From assembly GCA_019694755.1 (NCBI GenBank), contig JAIBBI010000043.1:1-35224 (forward strand): DNA of 35,224 bases. The letters are read 5' to 3'. Positions 1 to 9,439 of this stretch are shown in pieces. The notes below the pieces were generated by a model that was not told the DNA's origin, made no database searches, and saw nothing but the letters and a program-made list of their open reading frames with translations. Both the position numbers and the translations under genes were made by a program. This DNA is from Gemmataceae bacterium (lineage in GTDB: Bacteria; Planctomycetota; Planctomycetia; Gemmatales; Gemmataceae). Position 1 is the stretch's first letter. Each line of letters starts with the position of its first letter.

Positions 1-12
1 CACGGGTGAGTC

Positions 13-267
13 ATGGACTTCCTCACGTGGGCGATCCTGGGGTTGGTGGCAGGGATTCTCGCCAAGTGGCTCATGCCCGGCCCGGATAGCGGCGGCTTGA
101 TCATGACCATCCTGCTCGGCGTCGTCGGCGCATTGGTCGGCGGACGCATCGCCGGGTTCATGGGATGGGGCGGCGTCAACGGTCTCAACCTGCCGAGCCT
201 CGCGTTCGCCATCGGAGGTTCAATGGCAGTGCTGCTGATCTATCGCATTATCACTGGAAAGGTGTGA
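13..267 (+). CDS. GlsB/YeaQ/YmgE-family small membrane protein
   Basis: An 84-residue, very hydrophobic and glycine-rich protein with about three membrane segments (residues 5-20, 28-50 and 62-80). The start MDFLTWAILGLVAGILAKWL, the central GLIMTILLGVVGALVGG and the Gly/Gly-containing third helix are the pattern of the YeaQ/YmgE (transglycosylase-associated) family, and the length is normal. Members sit in the inner membrane and are often stress-induced; their molecular role is not known. Its stop lies three bases from the stop of the minus-strand GH3 gene, so the two are tail to tail with no room for a separate terminator. The upstream context lies outside the window. Confidence 0.85.
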   Translation: MDFLTWAILGLVAGILAKWLMPGPDSGGLIMTILLGVVGALVGGRIAGFMGWGGVNGLNLPSLAFAIGGSMAVLLIYRIITGKV

Positions 268-270
268 CAG

Positions 271-1950
271 TCAGCCGGCCGCGGCCAACACCGGCATGGT
301 CGTCCGGAAATTGACATCACCAATCAGACACGGGTGTTTGTACTGCTCGGCCGAACCGCCGCGGGTGCGCTGCCGATTCGCGTCCCATTCACGCCAAGTA
401 CCCGGCGGAAGCGGCTCGACCCGAACCGGACCCAACCGGCGGCTCGATCGCTTGGCCGCATACTCATCGTTGGCGATCGACAACGCGGAATCGAACGCCC
501 CGAGGAACTTCTCGACCGATGTCGCCGGCCACGCTCCCGCCTCGACAAAGAAGCCGTAGTAAGGCATCCGGTCGTCCCAGACCGGCGCGACTACATAGAC
601 CGGCAACGGCAGGCCGAGTTGCTCCGTCACCTGGGCGACGGCATGCGTCACCTGATACTCCGATAGCTTTTCACCGGTCAGACTGGCGATGTGGCTACCC
701 TTGCTCAGAAACTCAATCTGCGGCGTTTTCCCGTAGAAGCCGCGGACGCGTACCAGATCGTGCAGGTCGTACCGGTACAGCCCCGCGGCCGTCGTCGGCG
801 TCAGAAAGTACTGTTTGCCGTCTTCCAACTCGTGCGCCCCGAGGACGATCGGCTTCTCCGAGTCGATTTCGGCTTCGGGAATGAACTCGAAGTAATGGGT
901 GGTCACGTCCAGTACACCCGCCGGCGTGTCGTCGATCATCGGGATCGTCATTCGCCCCTCGCTGGCAATGAGCCCGAGGTCGCGCCGGAAGGTCTCGCCG
1001 TAGTACTGCTTCAACTGGCGGATGTACGGGCCGACGGATCCGCCCATCCACGTGCCGATCAGTAACCGCTCCGGGGGCCAAACATGGTACGGCCGAAGGA
1101 CTCCGTCTCGGGCCGACGCCCGTTCCAACTCGCGGGCCCGCTCCGGAGACTTCTTCAGGAACGGCATCAGCGTTTCGCGGACGCCGGCCGGCAACTTCAG
1201 GTCGCGGGACAAAGTTCCGTCGGCAATATCCCGCAACAGGTTTTCGGCACGTGCTTCGAGTACCCGGGCCAATGCAACCAGAGTGCTCGGGTTGGCGGCC
1301 GAGAGAACTCCCACCCTTCGGCACAGGCCCAGGCGCAACGCGATGTAATGCCTCGAGGCGGTATCGGTCACGGGGTTGGCGGCCGCGGGCATCACGTACA
1401 GGAAGCGAATGAACCGCTTCTGCAACGCGGTCGTCAGCCCTGAGAGGCTGCCGCAGGGTATCCCCGCCTCGGTGTGAAACTCCGCGGGGTCACCGGCCAT
1501 CTGAAGCATCGGACTGCACGAGATCGACTGGTGGTCGAGGAGCATCCGCAAGCCCCAACGGTTCCAGCCGCGTTTGTAGTCCTTCAGATACCGGTCCGTC
1601 ACCGGAATGGTTTTGCGGGCGGCCGTGGTCCCGCTCGTGAGTGCGAACATCCTCACCCGGCCGGCGATCAACGCTTCGGTCTCGCCCTTCCGCACGCGGG
1701 CAATGTACGGCTCGAGGTAGTCGTACGGGGCGAGCGGCACGTTTCTTCGATAATCTTCGACGGTCTTGATCGAGGAGAAGTGGTGATCGCGGGCGAAGGC
1801 CGTGCCGGCGTGCGTGGTCAGGATCTCGCGGAGACGGTCCTCCTGAGCCCTGCGGGGGTCCTTGCAAGCCGCGGCGAACTGCCAGAGGCGGACCCGGCTC
1901 GGGAATCCGACGATCTTGCCGAGCGCGAGCAATGCCAGTCGCGGGTTCAT
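271..1950 (-). CDS. GH3 auxin-responsive-promoter family protein (acyl-adenylate/amido synthetase fold)
   Basis: A 559-residue protein of typical GH3 length. Visible ATP/AMP motifs are TSGTTAARKTIP (about residues 105-116, the SSGTT-type phosphate loop) and YRYDLHDLVRVRGF (about 393-406), followed by a late conserved lysine region near the C-terminus (residues 520-545). Plant GH3 enzymes adenylate a carboxylic acid such as a jasmonate or auxin and conjugate it to an amino acid. Bacterial members are common in Planctomycetota and Bacteroidota, but their substrates are mostly unknown, so only an acyl-adenylating activity is inferred. No signal peptide is seen, so it is probably cytosolic. It follows prs on the same strand with a 60-base gap and may be the last gene of a speE-like/prs/GH3 transcript. 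The ribosome binding site before the ATG at 1950 is weak. Confidence 0.85.
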   Translation of the reverse strand: MNPRLALLALGKIVGFPSRVRLWQFAAACKDPRRAQEDRLREILTTHAGTAFARDHHFSSIKTVEDYRRNVPLAPYDYLEPYIARVRKGETEALIAGRVRMFALTSGTTAARKTIPVTDRYLKDYKRGWNRWGLRMLLDHQSISCSPMLQMAGDPAEFHTEAGIPCGSLSGLTTALQKRFIRFLYVMPAAANPVTDTASRHYIALRLGLCRRVGVLSAANPSTLVALARVLEARAENLLRDIADGTLSRDLKLPAGVRETLMPFLKKSPERARELERASARDGVLRPYHVWPPERLLIGTWMGGSVGPYIRQLKQYYGETFRRDLGLIASEGRMTIPMIDDTPAGVLDVTTHYFEFIPEAEIDSEKPIVLGAHELEDGKQYFLTPTTAAGLYRYDLHDLVRVRGFYGKTPQIEFLSKGSHIASLTGEKLSEYQVTHAVAQVTEQLGLPLPVYVVAPVWDDRMPYYGFFVEAGAWPATSVEKFLGAFDSALSIANDEYAAKRSSRRLGPVRVEPLPPGTWREWDANRQRTRGGSAEQYKHPCLIGDVNFRTTMPVLAAAG

Positions 1951-2010
1951 GGGTGCGGATACTCGTGGGCGTGGGGGCCGCGAAGTATCGACCGATGAAC
2001 CGGCGGCACC

Positions 2011-2967
2011 CTAGTCGAATAGTACGCTGACCGACTCGTTTCCGTGAACGCGCTTGATCGCGTCGGCAATGAGAGGCGCGACACTCAGCACCCGCAGATT
2101 CGGCAATGGTGGCGCGTTCGGCAAAGGGATCGTGTCAGTGATCACGATCTCGGTCAGCGGGGCGGCCCGGAGTCGCTCGAAGGCCGGGCCACACAGCACG
2201 CCGTGGGTCGCGCAAGCGTACACCTCGCGGGCCCCGAACTTCCGGGCGACCTCGGCCGCACCGACAACGCTCCCGGCCGTCGAGATCATGTCGTCGAAGA
2301 TCACGCAGACCTTTCCGTCGAGCGGCCCGCCGATGAGATTGACCTGCTTGACCTCGCTGCCGCTGATGCGCCGCTTGTCGACGATGGCGATCGAACCGCC
2401 GAGCTTGGTCTGGTGCCGGAGCACTCGCTTGACGTTCCCCTCATCGGGGCTGAGAACCACGAAGTCGTTCTTGGGGATGTTCAGATTTTTCACGAATCCG
2501 TTGAGCACCGGGTAGGCGTGGAGGTGATCGACGGGGATGTCGAAGAAGCCCTGGATCTGGGCGGCGTGCAAGTCGAGCGTGATGACGCGGTCGACACCGG
2601 CGGTGGTGAGGAGGTTGGCCGCGAGCTTGGCGGTGATCGGCACCCGGCCCATATCCTTGCGGTCCTGCCGGGCGTAGCCGTAATACGGCAGCACGGCCGT
2701 GATCCGGTTCGCGCTGGCCCGCTTGAAGCAGTCGACCAGAATCAACAACTCCATGAGCGTTTCGTTCACCGGCGGCGAAGTCGGCTGGACGATGAACACG
2801 TCCCGGCCGCGGACGTCTTCGTCGATGCGGACGGAAGTCTCTCCGTCGGGGAAGTTGTTGATGGTCAGCTTGCCGAGGGTGTCGCCGAGCGACTTCGCCA
2901 CGGCCTCGGCCAACGGGAGATTGGCCCGGCCGCTGAACACCTTGAGCTTGCCGTACGCGGGAGTCAT
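2011..2967 (-). CDS. prs: Ribose-phosphate pyrophosphokinase (PRPP synthetase)
   Basis: A 318-residue cytosolic enzyme making 5-phosphoribosyl-1-pyrophosphate from ribose 5-phosphate and ATP, the precursor for purine, pyrimidine, NAD, His and Trp synthesis. Family signatures: FSGRANLPLAEAVA near the N-terminus, NNFPDGETSVRI (about 37-48), PYYGYARQDRKD (ATP site, about 95-106), the metal-binding TLDLHAAQIQGFF, the flexible-loop VDKRR and the PRPP loop FDDMISTAGS (about 225-234). Length and order of motifs are normal for class I. In the PRPP loop a serine stands where the commonest bacterial form has Asp (DDMIDTAGT); this is a known natural variation and need not affect activity. The ATG at 2967 puts the first conserved motif at residues 11-13 as expected. 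Seventy-five bases separate it from the upstream membrane fusion gene on the same strand. Confidence 0.96.
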   Translation of the reverse strand: MTPAYGKLKVFSGRANLPLAEAVAKSLGDTLGKLTINNFPDGETSVRIDEDVRGRDVFIVQPTSPPVNETLMELLILVDCFKRASANRITAVLPYYGYARQDRKDMGRVPITAKLAANLLTTAGVDRVITLDLHAAQIQGFFDIPVDHLHAYPVLNGFVKNLNIPKNDFVVLSPDEGNVKRVLRHQTKLGGSIAIVDKRRISGSEVKQVNLIGGPLDGKVCVIFDDMISTAGSVVGAAEVARKFGAREVYACATHGVLCGPAFERLRAAPLTEIVITDTIPLPNAPPLPNLRVLSVAPLIADAIKRVHGNESVSVLFD

Positions 2968-3042
2968 GCAGAAAGCCCGTGGGTGCCTCGGCTGCCGGTC
3001 GTCTGGATGAGGGTAACATACGGACGCGGGCCGTCCGGAAAA

Positions 3043-5400
3043 TCACCGCCGGCGAAACGTCTCGGCAATCAGGTGATCCACCGGCGCGAAGTCGTCGGTC
3101 AGCAGCGGAATCGGGCTGTTTTTCTCGGACTTCTCCATGTACTCTCGCAGGCGATCCTGCGGCATCACCTTCGTGACCATTTCGACGCCCTGCTTCTTCA
3201 GGGCGGCGTCTAGCCTGTCCGGGTTGATCGGCTGATTGGTCCCCGCGATCACGAACACCGACCTTGTCGGCTTGTCCCAGAGTTCCACCTCGCCGAGCAG
3301 CGTGACGTGCGGAAAGGTCGCCTGCATGGTCTTGATAGCCGCGGGTAGCAGTCGCCCGTCTTCGTACTCGTCGATGACCGTCAGCAGGTAAACCCCGTCG
3401 TCGCTCAAGGCCTTGCGCACGCCGTCGTTGTACTGCTTCGTCATGATGTGCGCGGGCACCGAGAGGTCGTTGACCGCGTCCTGCACGATGAGCTGATAGC
3501 CCCGAGGCGGGGCAAGTTCCTGAATGTACTGACGGCCGTCGAGGTTGTACGTCTTGATCTTCGTATCGCGCGGCATACCCAGCGCGGCATACACCGCTTC
3601 CGTCACGCCTGGGTCGATTTCGACCACGTCTACCTGCGCCTGCGGCACGAACTTGTCGATCCAGCGGGGCAGCGTGTAGCCGCCTCCGCCGATGACCAGG
3701 ACGTGCGGATTGGCCGTCTCCGCGGCCGCGGCGCGGAGGAACTCGGCCTGCACCTGCTCATGCCCGTAGCCCATTCGCGAGACGTCGGCATACCAGCCGG
3801 TCGCGTCTTTTTCGTTGATCCAGTTGCCGTAGATGTGCGAGTGGATCAGCAGGTCGAGCACCATTCGGCGGGCGGTGTCTTCGTCGTCTTCGCTCGAAAT
3901 GCTGATGAGGTAGTAGTTGGTCTCCTTGCAGTAGATCGCGTCGGGCCGGTGGGAGAGAAACTTCCGCTGCCCCGCACCAATCACGATCATCAGCAGGAGC
4001 AGGATCACGCCCGATGCGATGAATTCCATTGGCTTACGCCACAAATTGCCGACGGGCATCGACAGGCTGACCATCACGGCGGCGACGGCCAGGATCACGG
4101 TCATCGACCCGAGCAGACCGATGAGCGCCCAACCGGTCGCGAACGTGCCCACGATCGCCCCGGCACAAGACCACGCATAAATCCGCCCGGCCACCCGGCC
4201 CGCGTCGCTCCAATGGGCCACCGCCAAACGCGTGACCTGCGGCGAAATCGTGCCGAACGCCACCATCGGCAGGAAGAAAAGCATCAGCGAACTGGCGACG
4301 ACTCGCTTCGCGATCCCCGCTTCACTGATGCGGTAAACCACGACTTTCAGGTAATGCTTGGCCCATTCATGGGGCGGCCAGAAGCCGGGAGCCACATCGT
4401 CGGGATTGTGATTGAACGCACTCAAGGCGGCGAACACGGCGAGAATCATCGCCGTGAGGAACCCGGTCCAGAACAGCGACCCGCCGAGCGTGCTGCGGCG
4501 CGGGGAGCGGTCGGCGATCCAACCGCCCAGCCAGTTGCCGACGGTCACGCCGGCGAGCACGACGCCGATGATCCCGGTCCACGTGTAGATCGACACGCCG
4601 AGCACCGGTGCGAGCAGCCGGCTCGCCGTTAACTCGATGGCCATCGAGCAAAAGCTGGCGAGAAATACGATGCCACACGCCGCCGGGACGGTTAGCGACT
4701 CCGTGAGGTCCTGCTCCGGATGATTCGATACCGGTTCGGGAACCTCGCCGGCGACCAACCGGCCGGGGACGATCGCGCCGAGGATCGCCATGACCCCGGC
4801 CGCCCCGCACACCAGCGCGGTCACGCCGAAGTAGGCCATCAGATGGAAGCCAGTGAAGAAATTGCCCGCGAGGCTGCCGAGCGTGCCGAGGGCGTACACC
4901 ATGCCGACGACCCGGCCGGTCTTGTGGACATCCGGCAGTAGCAACTTGATCGCCACCGGTGTCGTGAGGCTGAGTGTGAACGCCGTCGGGAAGCAGACGA
5001 GGAACGAGACCAACGCGATCCGCGGGTGCAGTGGGATGCCGCGAACGATGCTGCCGTCGCCCAACAGGCGGATCACGGCGATCGAAGACAGGAGAGCTGC
5101 CGCCCCGGACCAGAGGATGAGCCGGAGTGTGCGTCCGCTGGCCGCGCGGTCTGCCACCCGGCCCCCATACCAGTTACCCGCCGAGATCCCGGCCAGGAAC
5201 ATGCCGATGACCGAAGTCCACGTCGCCAGCGACGAGCCGATGTAGGGCGACATCATTCGCCCTGCGACGAGTTGCAGCACAAGCAGGGCGGCATTGGCGA
5301 GGAAAACGACGAGGCAGATCACGACGTTAATCGAGGGGTCCCTCCTGCTGCGTAGGTTAGCGACGGCCCGCGGGAGCGTCTGTAGCAGTCCTCGCCCCAT
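3043..5400 (-). CDS. Multipass membrane protein fused to a spermidine-synthase-like domain
   Basis: A 785-residue protein. Residues 20-500 contain many hydrophobic helices in two similar halves, each beginning with the same kind of segment (NAALLVLQLVAGRMMSPYIG and MAIELTASRLLAPVLG), a transporter-like region. The last ~250 residues form a Rossmann methyltransferase-like fold of the spermidine synthase family: VLVIGGGGYTLPR, DVVEIDP, DGRQYIQ and YQLIVQDAVND. The second glycine motif is GGGGYT instead of the GGGDG of true aminopropyltransferases, so polyamine synthesis is doubtful. The family is often labelled 'fused MFS/spermidine synthase'; function is unknown. A GTG/ATG further upstream (5490) would overlap the divergent Hsp70 gene; the ATG at 5400 (MGRGLLQTLP) gives a 37-base divergent gap and is preferred. 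Confidence 0.82.
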   Translation of the reverse strand: MGRGLLQTLPRAVANLRSRRDPSINVVICLVVFLANAALLVLQLVAGRMMSPYIGSSLATWTSVIGMFLAGISAGNWYGGRVADRAASGRTLRLILWSGAAALLSSIAVIRLLGDGSIVRGIPLHPRIALVSFLVCFPTAFTLSLTTPVAIKLLLPDVHKTGRVVGMVYALGTLGSLAGNFFTGFHLMAYFGVTALVCGAAGVMAILGAIVPGRLVAGEVPEPVSNHPEQDLTESLTVPAACGIVFLASFCSMAIELTASRLLAPVLGVSIYTWTGIIGVVLAGVTVGNWLGGWIADRSPRRSTLGGSLFWTGFLTAMILAVFAALSAFNHNPDDVAPGFWPPHEWAKHYLKVVVYRISEAGIAKRVVASSLMLFFLPMVAFGTISPQVTRLAVAHWSDAGRVAGRIYAWSCAGAIVGTFATGWALIGLLGSMTVILAVAAVMVSLSMPVGNLWRKPMEFIASGVILLLLMIVIGAGQRKFLSHRPDAIYCKETNYYLISISSEDDEDTARRMVLDLLIHSHIYGNWINEKDATGWYADVSRMGYGHEQVQAEFLRAAAAETANPHVLVIGGGGYTLPRWIDKFVPQAQVDVVEIDPGVTEAVYAALGMPRDTKIKTYNLDGRQYIQELAPPRGYQLIVQDAVNDLSVPAHIMTKQYNDGVRKALSDDGVYLLTVIDEYEDGRLLPAAIKTMQATFPHVTLLGEVELWDKPTRSVFVIAGTNQPINPDRLDAALKKQGVEMVTKVMPQDRLREYMEKSEKNSPIPLLTDDFAPVDHLIAETFRRR

Positions 5401-5437
5401 AGAATAAGGGCGATCCGTTCGCCCCAGGAAGCACGGC

Positions 5438-7246
<1,809 letters not shown>

Positions 7247-7420
7247 CCGAGATAGCCTGCCTCCCGGGACGCATTTATCGGACGGTGGGGCTGTTGCCAG
7301 CCGCAACTGGCTCTCAGCAAGGGTGTTGCGCGCCGGAACGAGTTGCGGCACATTCGTTTTCGCCATGTGCCCCACCCCGTTGGGGACGAATTAAACGAAC
7401 TGGACGAATGGACGAAAGTG

Positions 7421-7457
7421 GGTGTCGGGTGTCAGGTGTCAGGTGTCAGGTGTCGGG
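7421..7457. repeat. Tandem heptamer repeat GGTGTCR x5
   Basis: Five consecutive 7-base units read GGTGTCG, GGTGTCA, GGTGTCA, GGTGTCA, GGTGTCG, followed by GG. The unit is perfect apart from the last base (A or G). Heptamer tracts of this kind are easily expanded or contracted by slippage. It lies outside any supported gene, about 125 bases upstream of the DUF433 antitoxin start. Confidence 0.9.
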
Positions 7458-7536
7458 AAGAGTTCTGGCGGGCGTCGGCGGCAAGCAAGTTCGGGACACC
7501 CAAACAGTGGTCAAACGGCTGCGGCATGTCAGGCGC

Positions 7537-7565
7537 TTGTCGCCAGGGCGGACTTGGTGTAGTAT
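7537..7565 (+). promoter_or_regulatory. Candidate sigma-70-type promoter of the DUF433 gene
   Basis: TTGTCG at 7537-7542 and TAGTAT at 7560-7565 are separated by 17 bases, the optimal spacing. Expected transcription start is near 7572, about ten bases before the GTG/ATG region, so the leader would be very short; the GGGGGA ribosome binding site at 7572-7577 would lie at or just after the RNA 5' end. Called by eye only. Confidence 0.4.
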
Positions 7566-7582
7566 CGGGTCGGGGGATTCCA

Positions 7583-7819
7583 ATGGACAAACCGACGATC
7601 ACATCAGAACCGACCGTCATGATGGGCAAACCCGTTGTTGCCGGCACCCGGCTCACGGTCGAAATGATCTTGCGTAAACTCGGAGCCGGTGAAAGCGTCG
7701 ACCAACTTCTCGACTCACATCCACGGTTGACCCGCAAAGGCATCAGTGCCGCGCTTGAGTTCGCGGCCAACGCACTGGGCGCGGAGGTCGTCCGCCCGGT
7801 CGCCCGGCAATCCGCATGA
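7583..7819 (+). CDS. DUF433-family antitoxin (VapB-type partner of DUF5615)
   Basis: A 78-residue protein. The sequence PTVMMGKPVVAGTRLTVEMI, followed by a GAGES-x-DQLLDSHPRLT segment, is the standard DUF433 signature (…GKPVIxGTRIxVxxIL…LxxGxSxxEILxxYPxLT). Family members are small winged-helix-like proteins commonly encoded immediately upstream of DUF5615 PIN-like toxins and are regarded as antitoxins. The ATG at 7583 has a GGGGGA ribosome binding site five bases upstream; longer versions back to 7343 would include the heptamer repeat and are rejected. Its last four bases (ATGA at 7816-7819) overlap the start of the toxin gene, the translational coupling expected for this pair. The gene is intact although the toxin is broken. 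Confidence 0.85.
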   Translation: MDKPTITSEPTVMMGKPVVAGTRLTVEMILRKLGAGESVDQLLDSHPRLTRKGISAALEFAANALGAEVVRPVARQSA

Positions 7820-8176
7820 ATTTTCTAGCCGACGAGAACATCGACCGGCGCGTCGTCGAACGGCTTCGCGAGGACGGCCACGCCATTGATTGGATTACTG
7901 AGCTGGCACCGAGCGTAGCTGATGAGGAAGTTTTTGCGTCGGTCGGCGGATGCCAATGCTGTATTGATCACCGAGGATTAGGATTTCGGCGAACTGGTCT
8001 ACCGCCGCGGGCTGTCACACGCGGGTGTGATGCTGCTCCGACTCGAGGGGTTGGACAATGTGGCCAAGACTGAGGTCGTGTCTCAAGTCGTAAGGGATAA
8101 CGAGGAAGAACTGGCCGGGGCGTTCACGGTGGTGACGCCAGACGTCGTCCGGTTGAGGCACCCGGGTAGAAAGTGA
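7816..8176 (+). pseudogene. DUF5615 PIN-like toxin, disrupted by a frameshift and an in-frame stop
   Basis: The gene opens with MNFLADENIDRRVVERLRED, the DUF5615 (PIN-like, Mut7-C-related) N-terminus with its metal-binding Asp-Glu-Asn. After DEEV the frame breaks inside a run of five T at 7931-7935; with four T the sequence continues LRRSADANAVLITED, then hits TAG at 7979-7981 exactly where the family has a Lys or Arg before DFGELVY, and resumes DFGELVYRRGLSHAGVMLL to a stop at 8174-8176. Restoring both sites yields a full-length ~119-residue toxin. The open frame actually present from 7816 ends at 8073 with unrelated residues. The toxin is therefore probably inactive, unless the two lesions are sequencing errors. 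The family is thought to be a ribonuclease. Confidence 0.85.
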
Positions 8177-8331
8177 ACCGGTAAACAGATGTTTGGCCAC
8201 GATGCCATGCGACGTGTCGCACTTGCTGAAAGCCGAGTTGAACTTGCTGCGATCTGTCGCCAGGTTTGACCGGCGGGACGTATGCCCGCTTGCAGCAGGC
8301 TTACTATTGTCCGGCAGGAATGCAACAGGCA

Positions 8332-9297
8332 CTACCGTCGGCGATATCGGCGGATGCGGTGAGCCGTGGCCACGGCAAATGCCACGAGGACCATGCTGGA
8401 CGGCTCCGGTACGGCTATGATCGCCAGACCGTAGGGCTGGTTCAGGCCTGTGATGAAAGTCGTGTTGATGGCTGCACCCGTGGTGGCGTCGTACTGACGT
8501 ACGGCCGAGTCGCCGTAGCCGGTTACGAAAAGGTGGTTGTTGCCGTCGTAGACCAGACCCACGGGGTTGCTCAGTCCCGTGATGAAGTTGGCGTCGATGA
8601 CCGCGCCGGTGGTCGCGTCGTACTTTCCGATCGTGCTGTTATTGAAGTTCGCGACGAAAAGGTGGTTGGCGAAATCCGTTGTCATTTGCTGGGGGCTGCT
8701 CAGCCCCGTGATGAACGAGTTGTTGATGGTCGCGCCGGTCATGGCATCGAACAGCCCGACCGCGTTGCTGTTCTGACTGGCCACCAGAAGCCGATTGCCG
8801 GGCAGCACGAGCGGGAACGATGGGCCGTTCAGTCCCTGTGCCGAGGTGATGAACGCCGAGTTCAATGTCGCGCCGGTCGTCGCGTTGTAACGGCTGACAG
8901 TGTGGGAATCAAAGTTGGCGACGAACAGGTTGTTGTTCGCGTCTACAGCGATGCCGTTGGGATTCTGGAGCCCCTGGGGACCGATGACGAGACTGGAGTT
9001 GATCGTCGCACCGGTCGTCGCGTTGAAGAGGCCGACCCGGTTGTTGAAATAGCCGGTGACGTACAGCCCATTCGGCCCCAGCGCGATGCCGGTGGGGCCG
9101 TCCATTCCTTGCCCTGCGTTGACGAGAGCGGTATTGATCGGCGCCCCGGTCGTCGCGTTGTACGCTCCCACGGTATCGCTGCCCGCATTGGCGACGTAGA
9201 GGATCGGCTGGGCCTGAGCCGCGGGCAAGACGAGAAGCGCGATCACAAGAGCGCATGCCGTGCGCACGAGCCAGGTCGGCAGGCAGTAGGGTTTCAT
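8332..9297 (-). CDS. PEP-CTERM-anchored six-bladed beta-propeller (NHL/SMP-30-like repeat) protein
   Basis: A 321-residue exported protein. It begins with a signal peptide (MKPYCLPTWLVRTACALVIALLVLPAAQAQ, cleavage after AQA), followed by six repeats of about 43-46 residues with the shared pattern YNATTGAxIN-x-G-L-x-P-x-GIA-x-LFVANF, a six-bladed propeller of the NHL-like type. The end is a PEP-CTERM signal: VPEPSS, a hydrophobic helix and a basic tail (RRYRRR), which directs processing by an exosortase and surface or extracellular display. The ATG at 9297 is preferred over an upstream start at 9423 because it begins directly at the signal peptide. A good promoter lies just upstream. Ligand unknown; propellers of this kind usually bind proteins or glycans. 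Confidence 0.87.
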   Translation of the reverse strand: MKPYCLPTWLVRTACALVIALLVLPAAQAQPILYVANAGSDTVGAYNATTGAPINTALVNAGQGMDGPTGIALGPNGLYVTGYFNNRVGLFNATTGATINSSLVIGPQGLQNPNGIAVDANNNLFVANFDSHTVSRYNATTGATLNSAFITSAQGLNGPSFPLVLPGNRLLVASQNSNAVGLFDAMTGATINNSFITGLSSPQQMTTDFANHLFVANFNNSTIGKYDATTGAVIDANFITGLSNPVGLVYDGNNHLFVTGYGDSAVRQYDATTGAAINTTFITGLNQPYGLAIIAVPEPSSMVLVAFAVATAHRIRRYRRR

Positions 9298-9323
9298 GGC
9301 TGGATCTCTGAAGTGGTGTGGGC

Positions 9324-9352
9324 ATCCTAGCCACAAAGTGACCAGACTACAA
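9324..9352 (-). promoter_or_regulatory. Candidate promoter of the PEP-CTERM gene
   Basis: On the minus strand TTGTAG (9352-9347) and TAGGAT (9329-9324) are 17 bases apart. The expected start of transcription is near 9317, giving a leader of about 20 bases before the ATG at 9297. Spacing and position support the chosen start codon. Confidence 0.45.
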
Positions 9353-9367
9353 GAAATCCGAGTCGCG

Positions 9368-9421
9368 TGGCGTCGACGCCGTCGCGCGGGACCACGTCGT
9401 GCTGACGCACCGACGCTCGCC
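9368..9421 (+). repeat. Direct repeat copy 1 (54 bases, imperfect)
   Basis: The stretch beginning GGCGTCGACGCCGTCGCGCG and ending CACCGACGCTCGCCA is repeated at 9740-9793 with only a few substitutions (for example GACCACGTCGTGCTGACG versus GACCAGTTCGTGCTAACG). The two copies flank the large palindrome at 9440-9668 in the same orientation. Confidence 0.85.
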
Positions 9422-9439
9422 ACAGATCGTCCTGGGGTG

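Larger units (their letters stand above)
7247..7582. other. Gene-free spacer with repeats, left edge of accessory region
   Basis: This 336-base stretch after the Hsp70 stop holds no supported gene. A small hairpin (GCCAG/CTGGC) lies near 7299-7314 and the CCCC-GTT-GGGG hairpin at about 7375-7385 resembles CCCC/GGGG hairpins seen again near 9525 and 9575. It also contains the heptamer array at 7421-7457 and a candidate promoter at 7537-7565. A reading frame open from 7343 runs through the heptamers into the antitoxin, but it lacks family similarity before 7583. Confidence 0.6.

Noticed and set aside
2044-3213. 389-residue plus-strand open frame opposite prs
   Set aside because: It is antisense to a confidently identified enzyme, rich in Arg/Asp/His, and lacks any recognisable motif; long antisense frames are expected at this GC content.
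3448-4632. 394-residue plus-strand frame opposite the spermidine-synthase-like gene
   Set aside because: His/Arg-rich shadow frame without hydrophobic core pattern.
7343-7819. Longer form of the DUF433 antitoxin
   Set aside because: The extra 80 residues translate the heptamer repeat, have no family similarity and would put the start upstream of the best promoter.
8266-9330. 354-residue plus-strand frame with a repeating pattern
   Set aside because: Its repeats mirror the propeller repeats of the minus-strand PEP-CTERM gene; the protein has no signal or domain of its own.
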